Shown: piece after piece, positions 25,101 to 36,818 of the stretch
Layout: every line of letters begins with the position of its first letter
Position numbering within the stretch: the first letter of the stretch is position 1
Source: Rallus limicola
Taxonomy: Eukaryota; Chordata; Aves; Gruiformes; Rallidae
Direction of reading: 5' to 3'
Length of the DNA: 64,000 nt
Assembly (NCBI GenBank): GCA_022605955.1
Contig: JAKCOZ010000014.1
Location: forward strand, 17,924,001 to 17,988,000
The notes under the pieces: generated by a model
Database searches by the model: none
Seen by the model: the letters and a program-made list of their open reading frames with translations, nothing else
What the model was told of the DNA's origin: nothing
Translations under genes and position numbers: made by a program

Positions 25101-25663
25101 CTGGGATGGAGGTCTAATACTTCCCATCCCTGCCCCTCAGCAGCAGCACCACCTCTCCCTCCACACTCAGTGGTTTTATGCTAGGGTGGAGTCTCCAGCG
25201 AAGCCCAGCCCACAGGACAAGGGACCTGCAATACAGTTGTAAGGGACTGTACCTCACTCCTGAAAACAAGGTGTGGGCAGCCAGAAGCCACTTGCAATGG
25301 CAGGGGTCTGACTCCTCCCTGCCGTCACATAAGGTTGCCTAGGCAGACACAAGGGTAGATGCTCCTGCAGGGAGCTGGGCTGCCCTGATGGCAAAGCTCC
25401 ATCTCTTTCTCTCTGTATTTTGAGAAAGGTGCATTTGACTTTTTTAATGATGCTGAAATCTGGGAATTATTAAACTTCGAGTTTAAATGGATTAGCTGTT
25501 CTTTTTGGGCTAACGCCCGGTTTTCTAGATGCCTTCTCATTTTCTCAAACTCTCCAAGGAGTGTTTAGACATGAGTTTTCCCCAGTGAATATAGCACAGT
25601 TGTTCCAGGCCTGCATTCACTCAACAGAATGTGTTTAGGCTTCACTATTTTAAACAGCTCCAG
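22101..25663. other. Intergenic FYCO1-LZTFL1, no gene recognised
   Basis: No seven-transmembrane ORF is present here, although human carries CCR9 between these two genes. The segment at about 24665-25242 is GC-richer and carries overlapping ORFs of 171 aa (24669-25184 +) and 132 aa (24844-25242 +), neither with recognisable domains. The rest is unique AT-rich DNA. Confidence 0.5.
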
Positions 25664-26443
25664 TGTCCTGGTTTCAGCAGGGGTAGAGCTGATTTTCTTC
25701 CTAGAGCTGGCACAGTGCTGTGGATGTAGGGAGAGAGTACTGTTGGTAACACACTGATAGTTTAGTTGTTGACAAGGAATCAAGGACTTTTCAGTTCCTC
25801 ATGCTGCCCAGCTAACGAGAAAGTCAGGGGCATCCAAGAAGCTGGGAGCTGACACAGCCTGGACAGGTGACCCAGGCTGGCCATATTCCATACCACATGT
25901 TATGCTCTGTATGTAACTGAGTCTGAGCCAGGAGGTGGCATCAGCTTGGGATTGTAGTAATCATTGTGTAAAGAATTTGTTCTCAAACGGGCAGGTAAGG
26001 AGGAGGAGAAGGTACCCCCCCTTACTCCTTGTATCTTTGTTACATCTTCCGTTTACCTTTGTACTGCCATGGGCCTGGAAGGGACAGTTTAAGGTATTTC
26101 CATGTACTGAACGACAGAGAAAAAAGAAAAGAGAAGGCGCCTCAAGTCTGCAGAGCCAGCCTGACTTTGTTAGCAAGACAAAAGCTAGAGCTCACCTAAA
26201 GGATGTCCTGGGCCGGGGGGGTCGCCTGGCTGGCACTCAAACATGTCAGTTTGAGCTGGCAGGCGGTGCCATTTTTATAAAAATATCTAAGCCAGGGACT
26301 GGAACTGTACGGCGCGGCCGTTGGTGGAGCAGGAGTCTCCCCTGCCGCCCAGCGCTGTTTTGCCTGTTTATCGCTTGCTCAAATAAATTCGATTTGGAAA
26401 CTGTAATTTAGAGTGAACGATTTGTCTACCGTCGTTTACAACA
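25664..26443 (+). mobile_element. Probable solo ERV LTR upstream of LZTFL1
   Basis: It starts TGTCCTGGTTTCAGC followed by 'tagagctgattttcttcct' and 'gctggcacagtgctgtgg', text typical of avian ERVL-type LTR starts. It also contains 'ggccatattccataccacatg'. A TATA-like TATAAAAA lies at 26276-26283, with AATAAA at about 26383-26388 near the right end. The end at ..TTTACAACA (26443) is my estimate. No matching target-site duplication was found, so the right half could be a different element or an old rearrangement. It lies in the same orientation as LZTFL1 and about 900 bp upstream of its ATG. Confidence 0.6.
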
Positions 26444-27153
26444 GGATGCTCAGGAAGTGTGCAGTGCGTCACTTGTTTTGGCAACCAGGCTTTGTGTTTC
26501 AGCGGGATAACCACAGCAATAAGAACCAGAACAGATCAGGTTTGCAGCACACAGTGCGGTAACACTCAAAGCAAAAACCTGAGTGAGGAACAGGGCTCCT
26601 GAACACAGGTACCGGGTACAGCGCTCGCGTATGGGCGGCACGCTTAGCCTTTCGTTACCGTTTTAAGAGGCTCCCACGTGTTTTGCTCTCCTCCATCCGA
26701 CTGCCGGCACTCCCGTCCCCCGGGGACTCGCCCAGATTCAAACAGAGCGAACAACCCCAAAAGCGGCTCGGCTTGTTTATTTCTGATAGCCGCAAGAAAA
26801 ACAACACCCCTCCCCCCCCCCCAAAAAAAAACCAAACACCTCAGATGCTGCCAACCCACTCTCCCCACCCCCCCAACACCTTCCCACTCCGACTTGCTCC
26901 CGCCTCCGCCCATCGCCCGGCCGCGGCGGCTGGCGGCGGGCCTCGGGGCTGCCGGCCGCGGCGGGGAAGGGTCGGAGAGGGTGGGAAGGACGGCGCTCCA
27001 CACCCGCCTGGACCCGCTCCGCATTGTCAGGGCGCCGGGCTGACCGGTGTGTAGGTGCGAGGGCGCCGGCGGTGGAACCGCGGGGGGAAGGAGAGAGGAG
27101 GGGCGGCGGCGGCGGGGTCGTCGCACAGCCCCAGCTCCAAGGAGGAAACGGCG

Positions 27154-27168
27154 GTTGCCCCGGGAAAC
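27154..27168 (+). promoter_or_regulatory. RFX X-box-like motif, distal
   Basis: GTTGCC CCG GGAAAC matches the RFX X-box pattern RYYNYY-N(1-3)-RRNRAC, with a perfect left half-site GTTGCC. It lies about 195 bp upstream of the LZTFL1 ATG inside the CpG island. RFX factors drive ciliary genes, which suits the BBSome role of LZTFL1. Confidence 0.55.
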
Positions 27169-27286
27169 GGCCGCCGCGAGGGAGGGGCGGCGGGGCCGCG
27201 GCCGCGCAATGCCGGGGGGCGGGCGGTGAGAGTCACATGAGAGGCCCGCCGCCAATAGAAGGGTAGCGTGGCGCTCGCGAGGCTTC

Positions 27287-27301
27287 GCTCTCTATGGCAA
27301 C
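27287..27301 (+). promoter_or_regulatory. RFX X-box-like motif, proximal
   Basis: GCTCTC TAT GGCAAC matches RYYNYY-N3-RRNRAC, with a perfect right half-site GGCAAC. It lies 61 bp upstream of the LZTFL1 ATG, a typical X-box distance from the start of a ciliary gene. Confidence 0.6.
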
Positions 27302-27362
27302 CGTTAGTCCCTAGTCAGGGGCTGAGCTCGGCCGCTGTCCGAGCGCCGGCGGAGGGGTCGCC

Positions 27363-30300
27363 ATGGTGAGTACCGGGGTCGCCTCCGGCTCGTCGGGTGG
27401 CGTTGCTGTCTGGTCTGCCTTGCTCCCCAGCCTGGGGCGGAGCCCTGCCGAGCAGCGCCGTGGCCGTGAGGAGGTCCTCCTCGGCCGGGGGGGCTGGTCA
27501 AGGAGACGGCCCGGTGAAGTCCCGCGGGGCAGAGGCGGCCCCCGGCGTGAGGGGCCGCTAAGGGGGGGCCGCTGCTGCCCCTTCGCCGTCTTGGGCATCC
27601 GTGCCATCCCGGTTGGGCCCTGCGGAGAGTCGTGGGGCTTGGGGCTATCGCGGGAGGTGATGCCCCGGTTGCTTCACTGCGCTTGGAGATCCCGCGCGGC
27701 TCTGGCCTGGGCTGCATTAGTAGCTCGTAGTGCTAGCTCGGTGTCCTTCTGTAGCTTCTGTCCGCTGGTTTGTGAGATTTCCGCCCTGGTGCCGGCATGT
27801 GCCTGCCCTCCTTTCTCTCAGCGATGCACAGAATCTTTTCACCCGAAGAAAACCCAGCAACAGCAAGGAGAACGTTGCTGAGCTTTTCGTGTGCTCTCTC
27901 TCCTTTGCCAGCTGTGGGAGTCACTTGCAACCGTGTTGTTATTTTATTTACTGCTGCTGCTGTTTCCTGTGCAGCCTTTAATTTCCAGGCAGCCTGTGCT
28001 CCTGTTTTCAACACTGTGCATCCAGGTATTCAGCACTTCATTTTCACTGGAGCTACCCAGCACGCTTGAATTAATAAGGATGAGGGGATCAGATTAACTC
28101 TTTTGCCGGAGTTGTTACTTTGCTATCTCTGACCCCAGCAATGCTAACTCAGTGCGTTGGGCCAAAAGAAATGGTCTTCACCTTTAGTTGCATCACCTCT
28201 CCAGGGACTACAGTTATCAGCTCCCATTCATGCCCTGCTGTGCCTCCTTGTGACTTCTGCTACCTGCACGAGCAAGATTTATTTTCATGTACTTGTTCAT
28301 GTCAGTAGTCCTTTTGAAACAGAGAGATACGTGAAAAGGCTAGTTAGCCAGATCTAAAAATGTTTCCTTCTTAATCTGCCCTGAGAATATTTGGTTTTGG
28401 GGAATATGCTGATGAGAAACAAGATTGTCACTTAAGATTGTTTGGAAGTCTCAAGATACTACATCTAAAGTAACAAGAAGTGTAACATACTCTCCTGTGT
28501 ATTTTTGTCAGTACCTCTTTAAAAATTACATAATTCAGATACATTATACATGTGTGCCTGTAATACAAAGACAGATTTATCCAAGAGCATCCTTTCCCCT
28601 ACAGTCCTGCTGGCTCTGGCAGGCAGGTTGGACTAAATGATCTTTTGAGGTCCCTTCCAACCCCTAACATTCTGTGATTGTGATCTCCTGACAGCCTCTG
28701 ACTTTGTATGTCTTTTCTGAGGGTACTGGTCACTTGAGGACTTATTCCAAGTGCTGGTGCTTTTCGAGGGGGAGCACTTAGGTGAGGTACATAGGGATTG
28801 CACAGGAAGGTAGGGCAGCTTTCAACATGCTAGGTAACATGCTAGCTGTATGAAAGGAAGCCCAGTCAGCAGTCAGAAGGCAAGTCACAGCTGCTTTATA
28901 GCTGTTTCAGTGTGTATTTATCTTTGTGCTTACATCCTTACCCGCAGGCAGAGCTAGGCCTTAATGAGCACCACCAACATGAAGCGATCAACTACATGCG
29001 CTTCGCTCGTTTCAAGCGTGGCCTGTGCCTCAAAACAGTGGATTCTTGCTTTCAGGACCTTAAGGACAGCAGGTACAGGGGGCTGGAGCTGTGGGGGCAG
29101 GGTTCTGAGCAAAAATAAGGCAAAATATGCTAGCAACAAGTGCAAGCTTAAATTATTTAATGGGGTGACTTGTCTCTGTTTACATTTTAATGCTCTCAGT
29201 GAGGAAGAAAGATAATTTTCCACATGTTACAAGTGAAGTCCTTTTAAAACTAAGTTGTTCAAATTCTTAGGAGTTAGCATAGATATCAACAGCATGGCAT
29301 TACTTTATAACTTGCTTCTGCTGTCTAAATTTGTTGTAAGACTGTAGCAGAAGTAATATTTGTGATTGTAATGTTTCCAAGAGAAAATTTAAATACAGTA
29401 ACAAATTTAAATACAATTCGTAGTGCCATGGTCACCTAGTGCCTACTGACAGTGGATGTTTTCATTAAAACATTCCATTATGTAGGAGTGTAGTGAGGCC
29501 TTGTAACCATGCAGAATTGCTACTCTTATCATACCTGACTCATCTTGACTGCTCTGTTTAGACTCGTTGAGGAGACCTTCACGGTTGATGAGGTGATAGA
29601 CATGCTGGATGGCCTGCGGACGGTTGTGCACAGTGAAGTGGAGTCGGAGCTCATCAATACAACGTACACCAATGTTTTACTTCTGCGGCAGCTCTTTTCC
29701 CAGGCTGAGAAGTGGTACCTCAAGTTACAGACCGACATCTCTGAATTGGAGAATCGGTAACGTGTATTTAACTATACAGAATGCTTTCCAATAATAAGAA
29801 ACCTTCAAAGTGCTGACTATTTGCATTGTTTTCCTAAACATAGAAAGCTGATCTCTTACTAGCATATTGATAATAGGTTAGTTTCATAGAGGGAAGCCTT
29901 GAATTAGCAAGGCACACAATAATTTCAAATTTCTCCAGAAGATGTTTTTAATGGTACTATTCCTACTTAATTAATAGCTTATGAGCAGCTGATAGGATTT
30001 GTTTAAAAAGCCTTTGCTGTCTGGGCAAATTATATTTTGATCAAGGATGCTAAATCTTATAGTTCTGATGCATATACCTTATCACTGCATGACGTGATCT
30101 GTGGCATTTATTGCATTTGATAGGACTTCATTCTGTACTTTTAATGAGAATATTACATGCAATAAAGAGCATAGCAGCAGCCTTGTAAAATGTGTTTCAT
30201 AGCATAGCTATTTTGGTAAATAAATGCCTCCCTTTATTTTTTCCTTTCAAGGGAATTGTTGGAACAGGTTGCTGAGTTTGAAAAGTCAGAATTCACATCT

Positions 30301-33300
30301 TCAAATAAGAAGGTAGAGCTTTATTTTAATCAAATCATAACCAAATGTCATACGGAGTCACGGCAGATGTTTAAAGTACTTAATACTGACTCTTTGTGCT
30401 TAAGAGAGAAAAACAAACCAAGATCCCCTCCCATTTTCAAAGCAATCTCTGAAGGTCTCCAAGCAGTAGCATTTTGCAGTGCAGCACCAAGGCTCACACT
30501 GAATTGCCATGGCTGTTTCCAGGTTGCTGATTCTGCACATCTGGGGCATTCCTCATAATCCTCATCCTAAATTCAGCTGGGCCAGGGATGTGAGGAATGA
30601 GTTGGAGCATCTCCTCCTGGATTCCCTTCCCCCTGGAAACTCGGGTTAGGCTGGGATATTTGCTTGTGCCAAGGCTTTATCCCAACATGGAGTTGAGAGC
30701 CAAGAAGGCTCCTCGATACAGATAGGACTCTGGCTTATCTTGTATAATTATGGTTGCACCTTATTTGGCGTGTAGTGTAAATATATCTTTAGTTAATATA
30801 TATGTTGTATTTTAATACTTAGAATAAGAAAATCATTTTGAGTTGTGTAAATATTTTTTACTCTGATATTTAGCTGAAAGTGAAGTGTATAACAAGGTAT
30901 ACTTAATTTACAGTTAAGTAAAAATTAACTTTAAATAAATGGTCATTCATTTACTGTACAAAAGAAAGCTGAATTGGCTGTCAATCGTTATTTCACAGTC
31001 TAAAGCAATACTTCTTTCTAAAAACCTGTTTAATTTAACTTTTTAACCATTATTATTTTTATAGCCCAATGCAGATCTCATTAAACCAAAGCTGGCTCCA
31101 TTAAATGAAGGTGGGTCCGAGCTGCTAAACAAGGTAAGAGCTTGTCTCTTTGTGCAGTTGTGGTTAATAACGATTCTGCTTGTTCAGATGAACTGGCTAG
31201 CTGTATAATGTGCCTGTTGCTGTATAGACATCAAGCTAATCTAACCCAAAACGTAAATTAAAATGCTAATGACTTAATAACCATTATTAAGCACCTTCAG
31301 TTTATTGCACACTTCTCAAATGTATATTGCAATACCTACTTTCCTTTTGTAAAGACATTTTGGGGCTTGTAGTTATTCATTTTTCCATTTATTGAGGTAA
31401 ATTAGTAGAAACCAGTATTCAGTTTGTGCTGTGTGGCTGGATTTCTAACAAGGAAGGAAATTAATATATGATTGGGTTATCAAACATTTTCTGTGTTGCT
31501 CAAGGTCAATCCTAGTACACTTAGTCTTTTTTCTTTTGCTAGTCAGTTAAATTCCTCCTAAAGAAACACACTTAAAGGATTTGGAATTCATTCATTTTGA
31601 AAAGTTTCATTTCCCACTTGCTAGAGATTTTCAGGATTGCAAAACACATTCTAGTATTTAATGCTGGTGGTAGTGTTCCCTAGGTATTGAACTCATTTAG
31701 TTCAACTGAAATTTTCTTAAAATGCCACACTTCCTAAAATGCACCTTAAAGTTAGGGGCAGTCAAGATATTTAACAAGGAGTTTAATTTTCTGTCTTCTA
31801 TCCTGCATTACCAAAATTATGCCAGGTCCAGTGTCTGAATCAAATTGTTACTCTTTAAGACAACTAAAGCATTCAAGAATTCAGACTTGCATTTTACTTA
31901 CAGATCAGTGTAGCTCTCTTTCAAAAATAATAGCAAAATCTGTTTCAGGTTTTGTTGAATATGTGCATCTGATGTCTCTTTTTTCTCAAAAATAATTTAA
32001 AGTGTATATGGTGAATTTACTCTTGACTGATAAAGCATAGTTACTTTCTGTGACATGAACAGGACATGCAGTAACCTGTTTTGTCTCTTTTAAACAAGAA
32101 CTGTGAATAAATTCTTGCTTGCCTGTTATTGAAACTACAGATGATGAGCAGCATTAAGATTTGCATCTCTGATCATGCAATTTTCTTTATTGTGAATCTT
32201 GTTAGTATCAAGATGCTGAGCTCGCTAATCTCAATTCAGTAAAGCATGTGCTAAATTTAAGTGAACAGTCCTAGATATTATAGCAGAATCAGGGACTTGA
32301 ATTACTCATTGGCTGAGGCATAAATACATTGTTGATTTCTTATGAAGGGCATTTTTTAAGCATTTAGAAGCTTGTTTGCTTTCCTAAGTTATGAGGTGCA
32401 TTTTCTTACCTGAAATAATTTGGAAAATTTAAAATAGCCAAGAGTGTTCAAAAACTTTTTCATGTTCATTAATCCAAAGACAGTTGCTTGTCTCCAAGAA
32501 GAAAATGAAAAATTGAAGATGAGACTCAGGACCATAGAAACACAGGTAAATTCCCTGTAAGCTTGAATACTTAATGCCCTTGACATATTAAAAATTATCT
32601 ACAGAAGAATCCCGTGATTATTACTCTCATGTTTTGAATTAAAATAAGTTTCTGAGGTTTTATGGTTTTGATGTATCACAGGCTACAGCTGCACTAGATG
32701 AAAAGTCCAAACTAGAGAAGTCACTGAAGGATTTACAAATGATCCAAGGAGATCAAAAGGTAAATACAACTTAGATTTTCCCCATCACCACCCCCACATA
32801 ACACAACTGTTGCTTGTGCATCTAAAAAGTTGGTCTGTATGGAGTGTCTCTCTTCTGGCAAAAAATCTTTGAGTTCGTAATGGTGTGTTCCTGTTGGTCT
32901 GTCAATCAGCAGGTAATGGTGTGTTCCTGTTGGTCTGTCAATCAGCAGGTAATTCAGAATGTTAGTTGATTTTGTGACACTTCTTTTGTGTCACATAGTG
33001 CCTGAAATAACACTTTCTGATAGCAATTTATCATGGTCTATCAGGAGATAGTATTCCAGAGTTCGTGTTCTCTGGGATGAGATATTAACGGATACAAATT
33101 TACTTTGGTTTGTGTCTTCCTGTTCACTAAAATAGCAAATTATATCTAACCTGGTTTTTATAGCAGCAATAAACCACTAGTTCTTTCAAGCTCTTGTCAT
33201 GCTTGATGCTGACATGGACAGGCCAGATTGCTGCTTCTCACTTCAGGTTTTAAAATCCTAAATGCTTATATGTGAGTGCTGGGTGTCCTGTATTCTTAAA

Positions 33301-36300
33301 CAGCAATTGAAGTTTTGCAACTAATGTCACTGATCAAGGGTCAGGTGACATAAAAAATGTTTGATTTTATGTAGTTCTACCCATATTAGCATACTGTCAA
33401 AAAACATTCCCTGTTTATTTTTACTTCTAAGGTTGTTAATCTCTTTTTATGTGTTGAGTTGCTGCTGCAGGAAAAAAACCCAACCACAAGAAGCTAGAAG
33501 TCATGCACAGACAAATCTGTTCAGGTCACCTCAGTGTTTTTAGAAAATTCTAAAATAAAGTTTGTTGGGGTGTGATTGTTTCTTCAATTTAAAACTTCCC
33601 AGTTCAAAGTTTTAGCAGAACTAGAGCACTTTAATCCTGTTATTTTGAGAAACTGACTTCTTAGATTCCTGCAGTACTTACAGACTCAGAACTGAAGTTC
33701 AATATCGTCAAACACTTCTACTTTAATTTTCATATTTTAATCTTGATTTCTTTTTATTTTGCTTTCTGTCTGGTTTATGGTATGTACTTGGCTTTTTAAA
33801 TATAATTTTATCTGGTAACTTTCAAAATCTGTATTTAATAATATTATTCAATAGAGAACTTGATTTATCGGTCATGGCAAATACTTTATCTGCTTTCTTA
33901 AGCCTGACATGACTAAATCCTGAATCATAGTGTTTGTAATTTTAAAAGACTGGAACCAAGTCTTATCTTCTCTTCACTGTCAGGGCTGGTGAGGATCTTC
34001 ACCTTCATGACTTAATTTGCTCTCTCTAATCTGTCACTTTTTTCTCCAGCTCTTACATTTTCTATTTACAGGCATATATGTGTTGTTGAACTTAGCTGGT
34101 AGATATAGTGCTGAAATGTTTTAGTTCTTTGGAGAAAATGCTAAATTTTAGCTGGTTTCATTCCATATTTTTATAGGATGTGGTCAGTAAAATCCCAAGA
34201 ACCCAGTTGCTCATTTAAGCAGTAGTTTTCCAATTCTTTGTATGAACAAAGGACTGCCAGATCACAATGTTTCTTAGGGACCAACTGTTAGCTCAGCAGA
34301 TTTCTATCTTCTTTTTTTTTCCTTGGTTTCGTTGTTGGTTTTAATACTTTAATACGGTTCCACACACCAAATCTGACCAAAGTTTGTGCATAACTGCTCT
34401 GTTGGATGAGTTGAACTTAACCATATATAATTTTTACATAATTAACTTATTTGACAGTTTAGAAACATGATCACTGTCTGTTTTGGTCTGAAACATAATA
34501 CAATACAGTGCTTTTCAGCACTGCAGCTTTGTGTTCCATCTCAAAATTCAAAATCAGCTTTTCTTCTGTATGGCTACTATCATCAAGTGGTTCCCTATGC
34601 TCAAATGTCACCTTCTACATAGAAAAAGGAGCAGAGTTTCCTTAGTTTTAGATCTTTGTTCTTTTTAAGGTGCTGCTGATTCAGCCTCATCCTGTGTCAT
34701 TATAGTTTTGAGTTTGACCTTGAGCTTTTAAACCTGACTGTGTTCTTTTAAATGGAAATCTGTAGAACATTTCCATGAATATAATGTTTTGTGACCCAGA
34801 AGTGACATCCAGAAGAGTTTGGGTTATTTCTTCTTGTGAGGAAACAGGAAAATTGCTTCATGAGCAACTGTGGAGGCTCTTTTTGTTATGCCTCTGGGAA
34901 CAGTGAAATATTAGTGCCAAATAGCAGCCTTAATACTTTCATCCTTTCCTACCTGTATTACACTAATAGCTTTTGAGATGCCTGTGATGTTTTACCTGCT
35001 TTCAAACCACATTCTTGCATAGACATTTAGATCTTAAACTCTATTTCACTACTTCTGTATGCTAAATAACTTCTTGTGGTATGCTTCATCCTGTGGCTTC
35101 ACCTAATTACTAAAGAAATGAAGTAACAACAATTTGAAATCTCAACTTGGCAGAGAAGACTCTGCATCTTTCAAATGCATTTGTTTTACAGCAATAGTGT
35201 GAACATAACTATTAAAAATTAAGGATCATGTTTTAATTATTTCTTTTCTTGCATTTGACCTATTTTAAATATTCTTCTTTTGAAGACCAATGGAAACCAG
35301 GATATCACTGAACTGGAGAATAAAGTGGCAGCTTTGAAAAGCCAGTTTGAGAAGACTTTGAATGACTCTACTGCAAACCAGAAATTCTTGGAAGAGAACT
35401 TGGTGACAACAAAACATGACTTGCTTAAGGTTCAGGATCAGCTATCCATGGCTGAAAAGGTTAGCATTTTATTTTAGTGTGAAGATGAGATCCATACTCA
35501 CATTTCAACTGATCAGTAATTTAACAAGCATATGCTACAGGACGCAGAGTTTACTGGGTCACACTTGTGCCTTTTTGTTATTTCAATGGAAAAACACGTT
35601 ATACATGAAATAGCAAATCCTCAACTAACCCAATGAATACTTAAAATTGCCCATTGGTCTGCATAGAAATTTTTCAATGAAAAGTGTATTCCCAGTCTTT
35701 GGAAAACTTTTAGATTTCATTGGAGAAAAAAGCTTGTGTTTCTCTGTCTCCCAGTAATATAATTTGAATCTACTTGCTGACTTCATCTAAATTTGAATAA
35801 ATTAGAGAAACTACTAGTCTGTAACTTGAGGAGGAAAAGCAAGCCATCTTTTTTTTTAGAAAGCATGTTAGCCTGGTTTTCATGATGTTGATGGTGTTGT
35901 CATGTAGGAATTAGAGAAGAAATTCCAGCAAACAGCTGCCTATCGCAACATGAGAGAGATTCTCACTAAGAAGAACGAACAGATAAAGGATCTACGTAAA
36001 AAGCTTTCCAAGTAAGTGGTGCTGTTCTGCCATTCCAAACAGGGACCTTCTTCTGGAGCCATGTTCTGCTCACGTTTGCTTGTTACACATGTGAAGACAT
36101 CTCTAAATCAGACTATAAATTCTGCCTTAAAAAGAATTTCTAGCAGGCAGTTCCCAGATTTTTGACAAGCCAGTCCTTTCCGTGGGTGCTGGGAGGTGAA
36201 TATGACTGATGTGTGCAACAGCAGCTACTCTGTAGCAAGTAATGAGGGAATTTAGTATGGAGAGGATATAAAATATTCATGGGAGTGGTATGTAAGCCCC

Positions 36301-36818
36301 CAGGTGCTACACACAGGGATACAGGTGGGAGATGTACCAGGTGCTTTGGTATTATCTTATTCTTCCACGCTTGTGTAGGGAATGAGAAGTGCACAATGAG
36401 TAAAGAGGACTAGGCCTGTATTGAGTAGAGGAGGATGCACCTGGGCCATTATATTGCGTAGAAGACTGTCATTCTGCAAATGTCAAGTGAGCTTTGGCAA
36501 CGTGGATGCCTTAGACCTCTGCTCTGGGAGGACAGAGGTGGAACTTGGCTTCTCTTTAAGCTTCTGTCTGGATTTTTGGGTCGGTTCCGGGTCACTCCCT
36601 CATTCTGGTATTTGGCAGTCTAAAAAGCATATGCATTTGTTTGTGCCCTCAGTCATACATTGAGCCTTGACAGGAACACGTCACTAGTGGGAGTAATTTA
36701 GTACTTGGTTTTCATATTTTCTTTACAGACAGAAAGTCTCTTCTCTTGGGTATCTTCTACTTTGTTTTAATTATTTTTAATTTTTTTTTTAATCCTCAGG
36801 TATGAGCCAGAGGACTAA
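27363..36818 (+). CDS. LZTFL1: LZTFL1 (BBS17), complete, 10 coding exons, 297 aa
   Basis: LZTFL1 is a cytoplasmic coiled-coil protein that binds the BBSome and restrains its entry into cilia; human loss causes Bardet-Biedl syndrome 17. Coding exons: 27363-27365 (ATG only), 28948-29072, 29562-29756, 30252-30312, 31065-31133, 32480-32545, 32682-32759, 35286-35459, 35908-36011 and 36800-36818. They sum to 894 nt, giving 297 aa against 299 in human. Landmarks in order are AELGLNEHHQ, INYMRFAR, KTVDSCFQDLK, VVHSEVESELINT, YTNVLLLRQLF, QAEKWYLKLQTDISELEN and LQEENEKLK. Then come LDEKSKLEK, KHDLL, KKFQQTAAYRNM, ILTKKN and the terminal YEPED. The C-terminal half is heptad-rich coiled coil and leucine zipper. 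The exon 6 start is the least certain, with an unusual acceptor and TVAC where human has EILR. The start is set by the ATG at the exon-1 donor, as in the family. Confidence 0.96.
27366..28947. other. LZTFL1 intron 1, with a CR1 tail
   Basis: The intron begins immediately after the initiator ATG (ATG|gtgagt) and ends cccgcag|GCAGAG. Its first 300 bp are CpG island. A CR1 3' end lies at about 28597-28683. Confidence 0.9.
28597..28683 (+). mobile_element. CR1 LINE 3' end fragment in LZTFL1 intron 1
   Basis: 'ctacagtcctgctgg..ggcaggttggactaaatg' is followed by 'aggtcccttccaacccct' and 'attctgtgattgtga', the CR1 3' terminus. Only the last 90 bp or so can be recognised. Confidence 0.8.
29757..30251. 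other. LZTFL1 intron 3
   Basis: This intron is bounded by AATCG|gtaacg and tttcaag|GGAATTG, and the arginine codon is split across it. Nothing else is seen. Confidence 0.85.
30313..32479. other. LZTFL1 introns 4 and 5
   Basis: AT-rich introns flank the 69-nt exon at 31065-31133 (PNADLIKPKLAPLNEGG..). An in-frame read-through of intron 4 extends the open frame to about 30558 and contains no family sequence. No mobile element is recognised. Confidence 0.75.
32760..35285. other. LZTFL1 intron 7
   Basis: This is the longest LZTFL1 intron, about 2.5 kb and AT-rich. It contains the 36-bp tandem duplication near its left end. No exon or mobile element is recognised in the rest. Confidence 0.8.
32878..32949. 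repeat. Perfect 36-bp tandem duplication in LZTFL1 intron 7
   Basis: Two identical 36-bp units (32878-32913 and 32914-32949) begin 'taatggtgtgttcctg' and end 'gtcaatcagcagg'. Each junction reads CAG|GTAAT, which resembles a splice donor. The exact identity points to a recent event. It lies about 120 bp after exon 7. Confidence 0.95.

Larger units (their letters stand above)
26880..27690. promoter_or_regulatory. LZTFL1: CpG-island promoter of LZTFL1
   Basis: The base composition changes abruptly to GC-rich with dense CpG from about 26.88 to 27.69 kb. The island covers the LZTFL1 start codon at 27363 and the beginning of intron 1. It contains a CCAAT box in 'gccgccaatagaag' (about 27250-27256) and two RFX X-box-like sites. 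No TATA box is seen near the start, as expected for a housekeeping or ciliary CpG promoter. The many overlapping ORFs here are a by-product of the GC content. Confidence 0.85.

Noticed and set aside
26644..27881. Several long ORFs on both strands (for example 203, 172 and 137 aa) around the LZTFL1 start
   Set aside because: They are Pro/Arg/Gly-rich, overlap in all frames and lie in a CpG island, as expected from GC composition alone. The LZTFL1 reading frame leaves exon 1 after the ATG codon.
32389..32586. 65-aa minus ORF over LZTFL1 exon 6
   Set aside because: It is the antisense shadow of the exon. The + strand carries LQEENEKLK in the correct order of LZTFL1.
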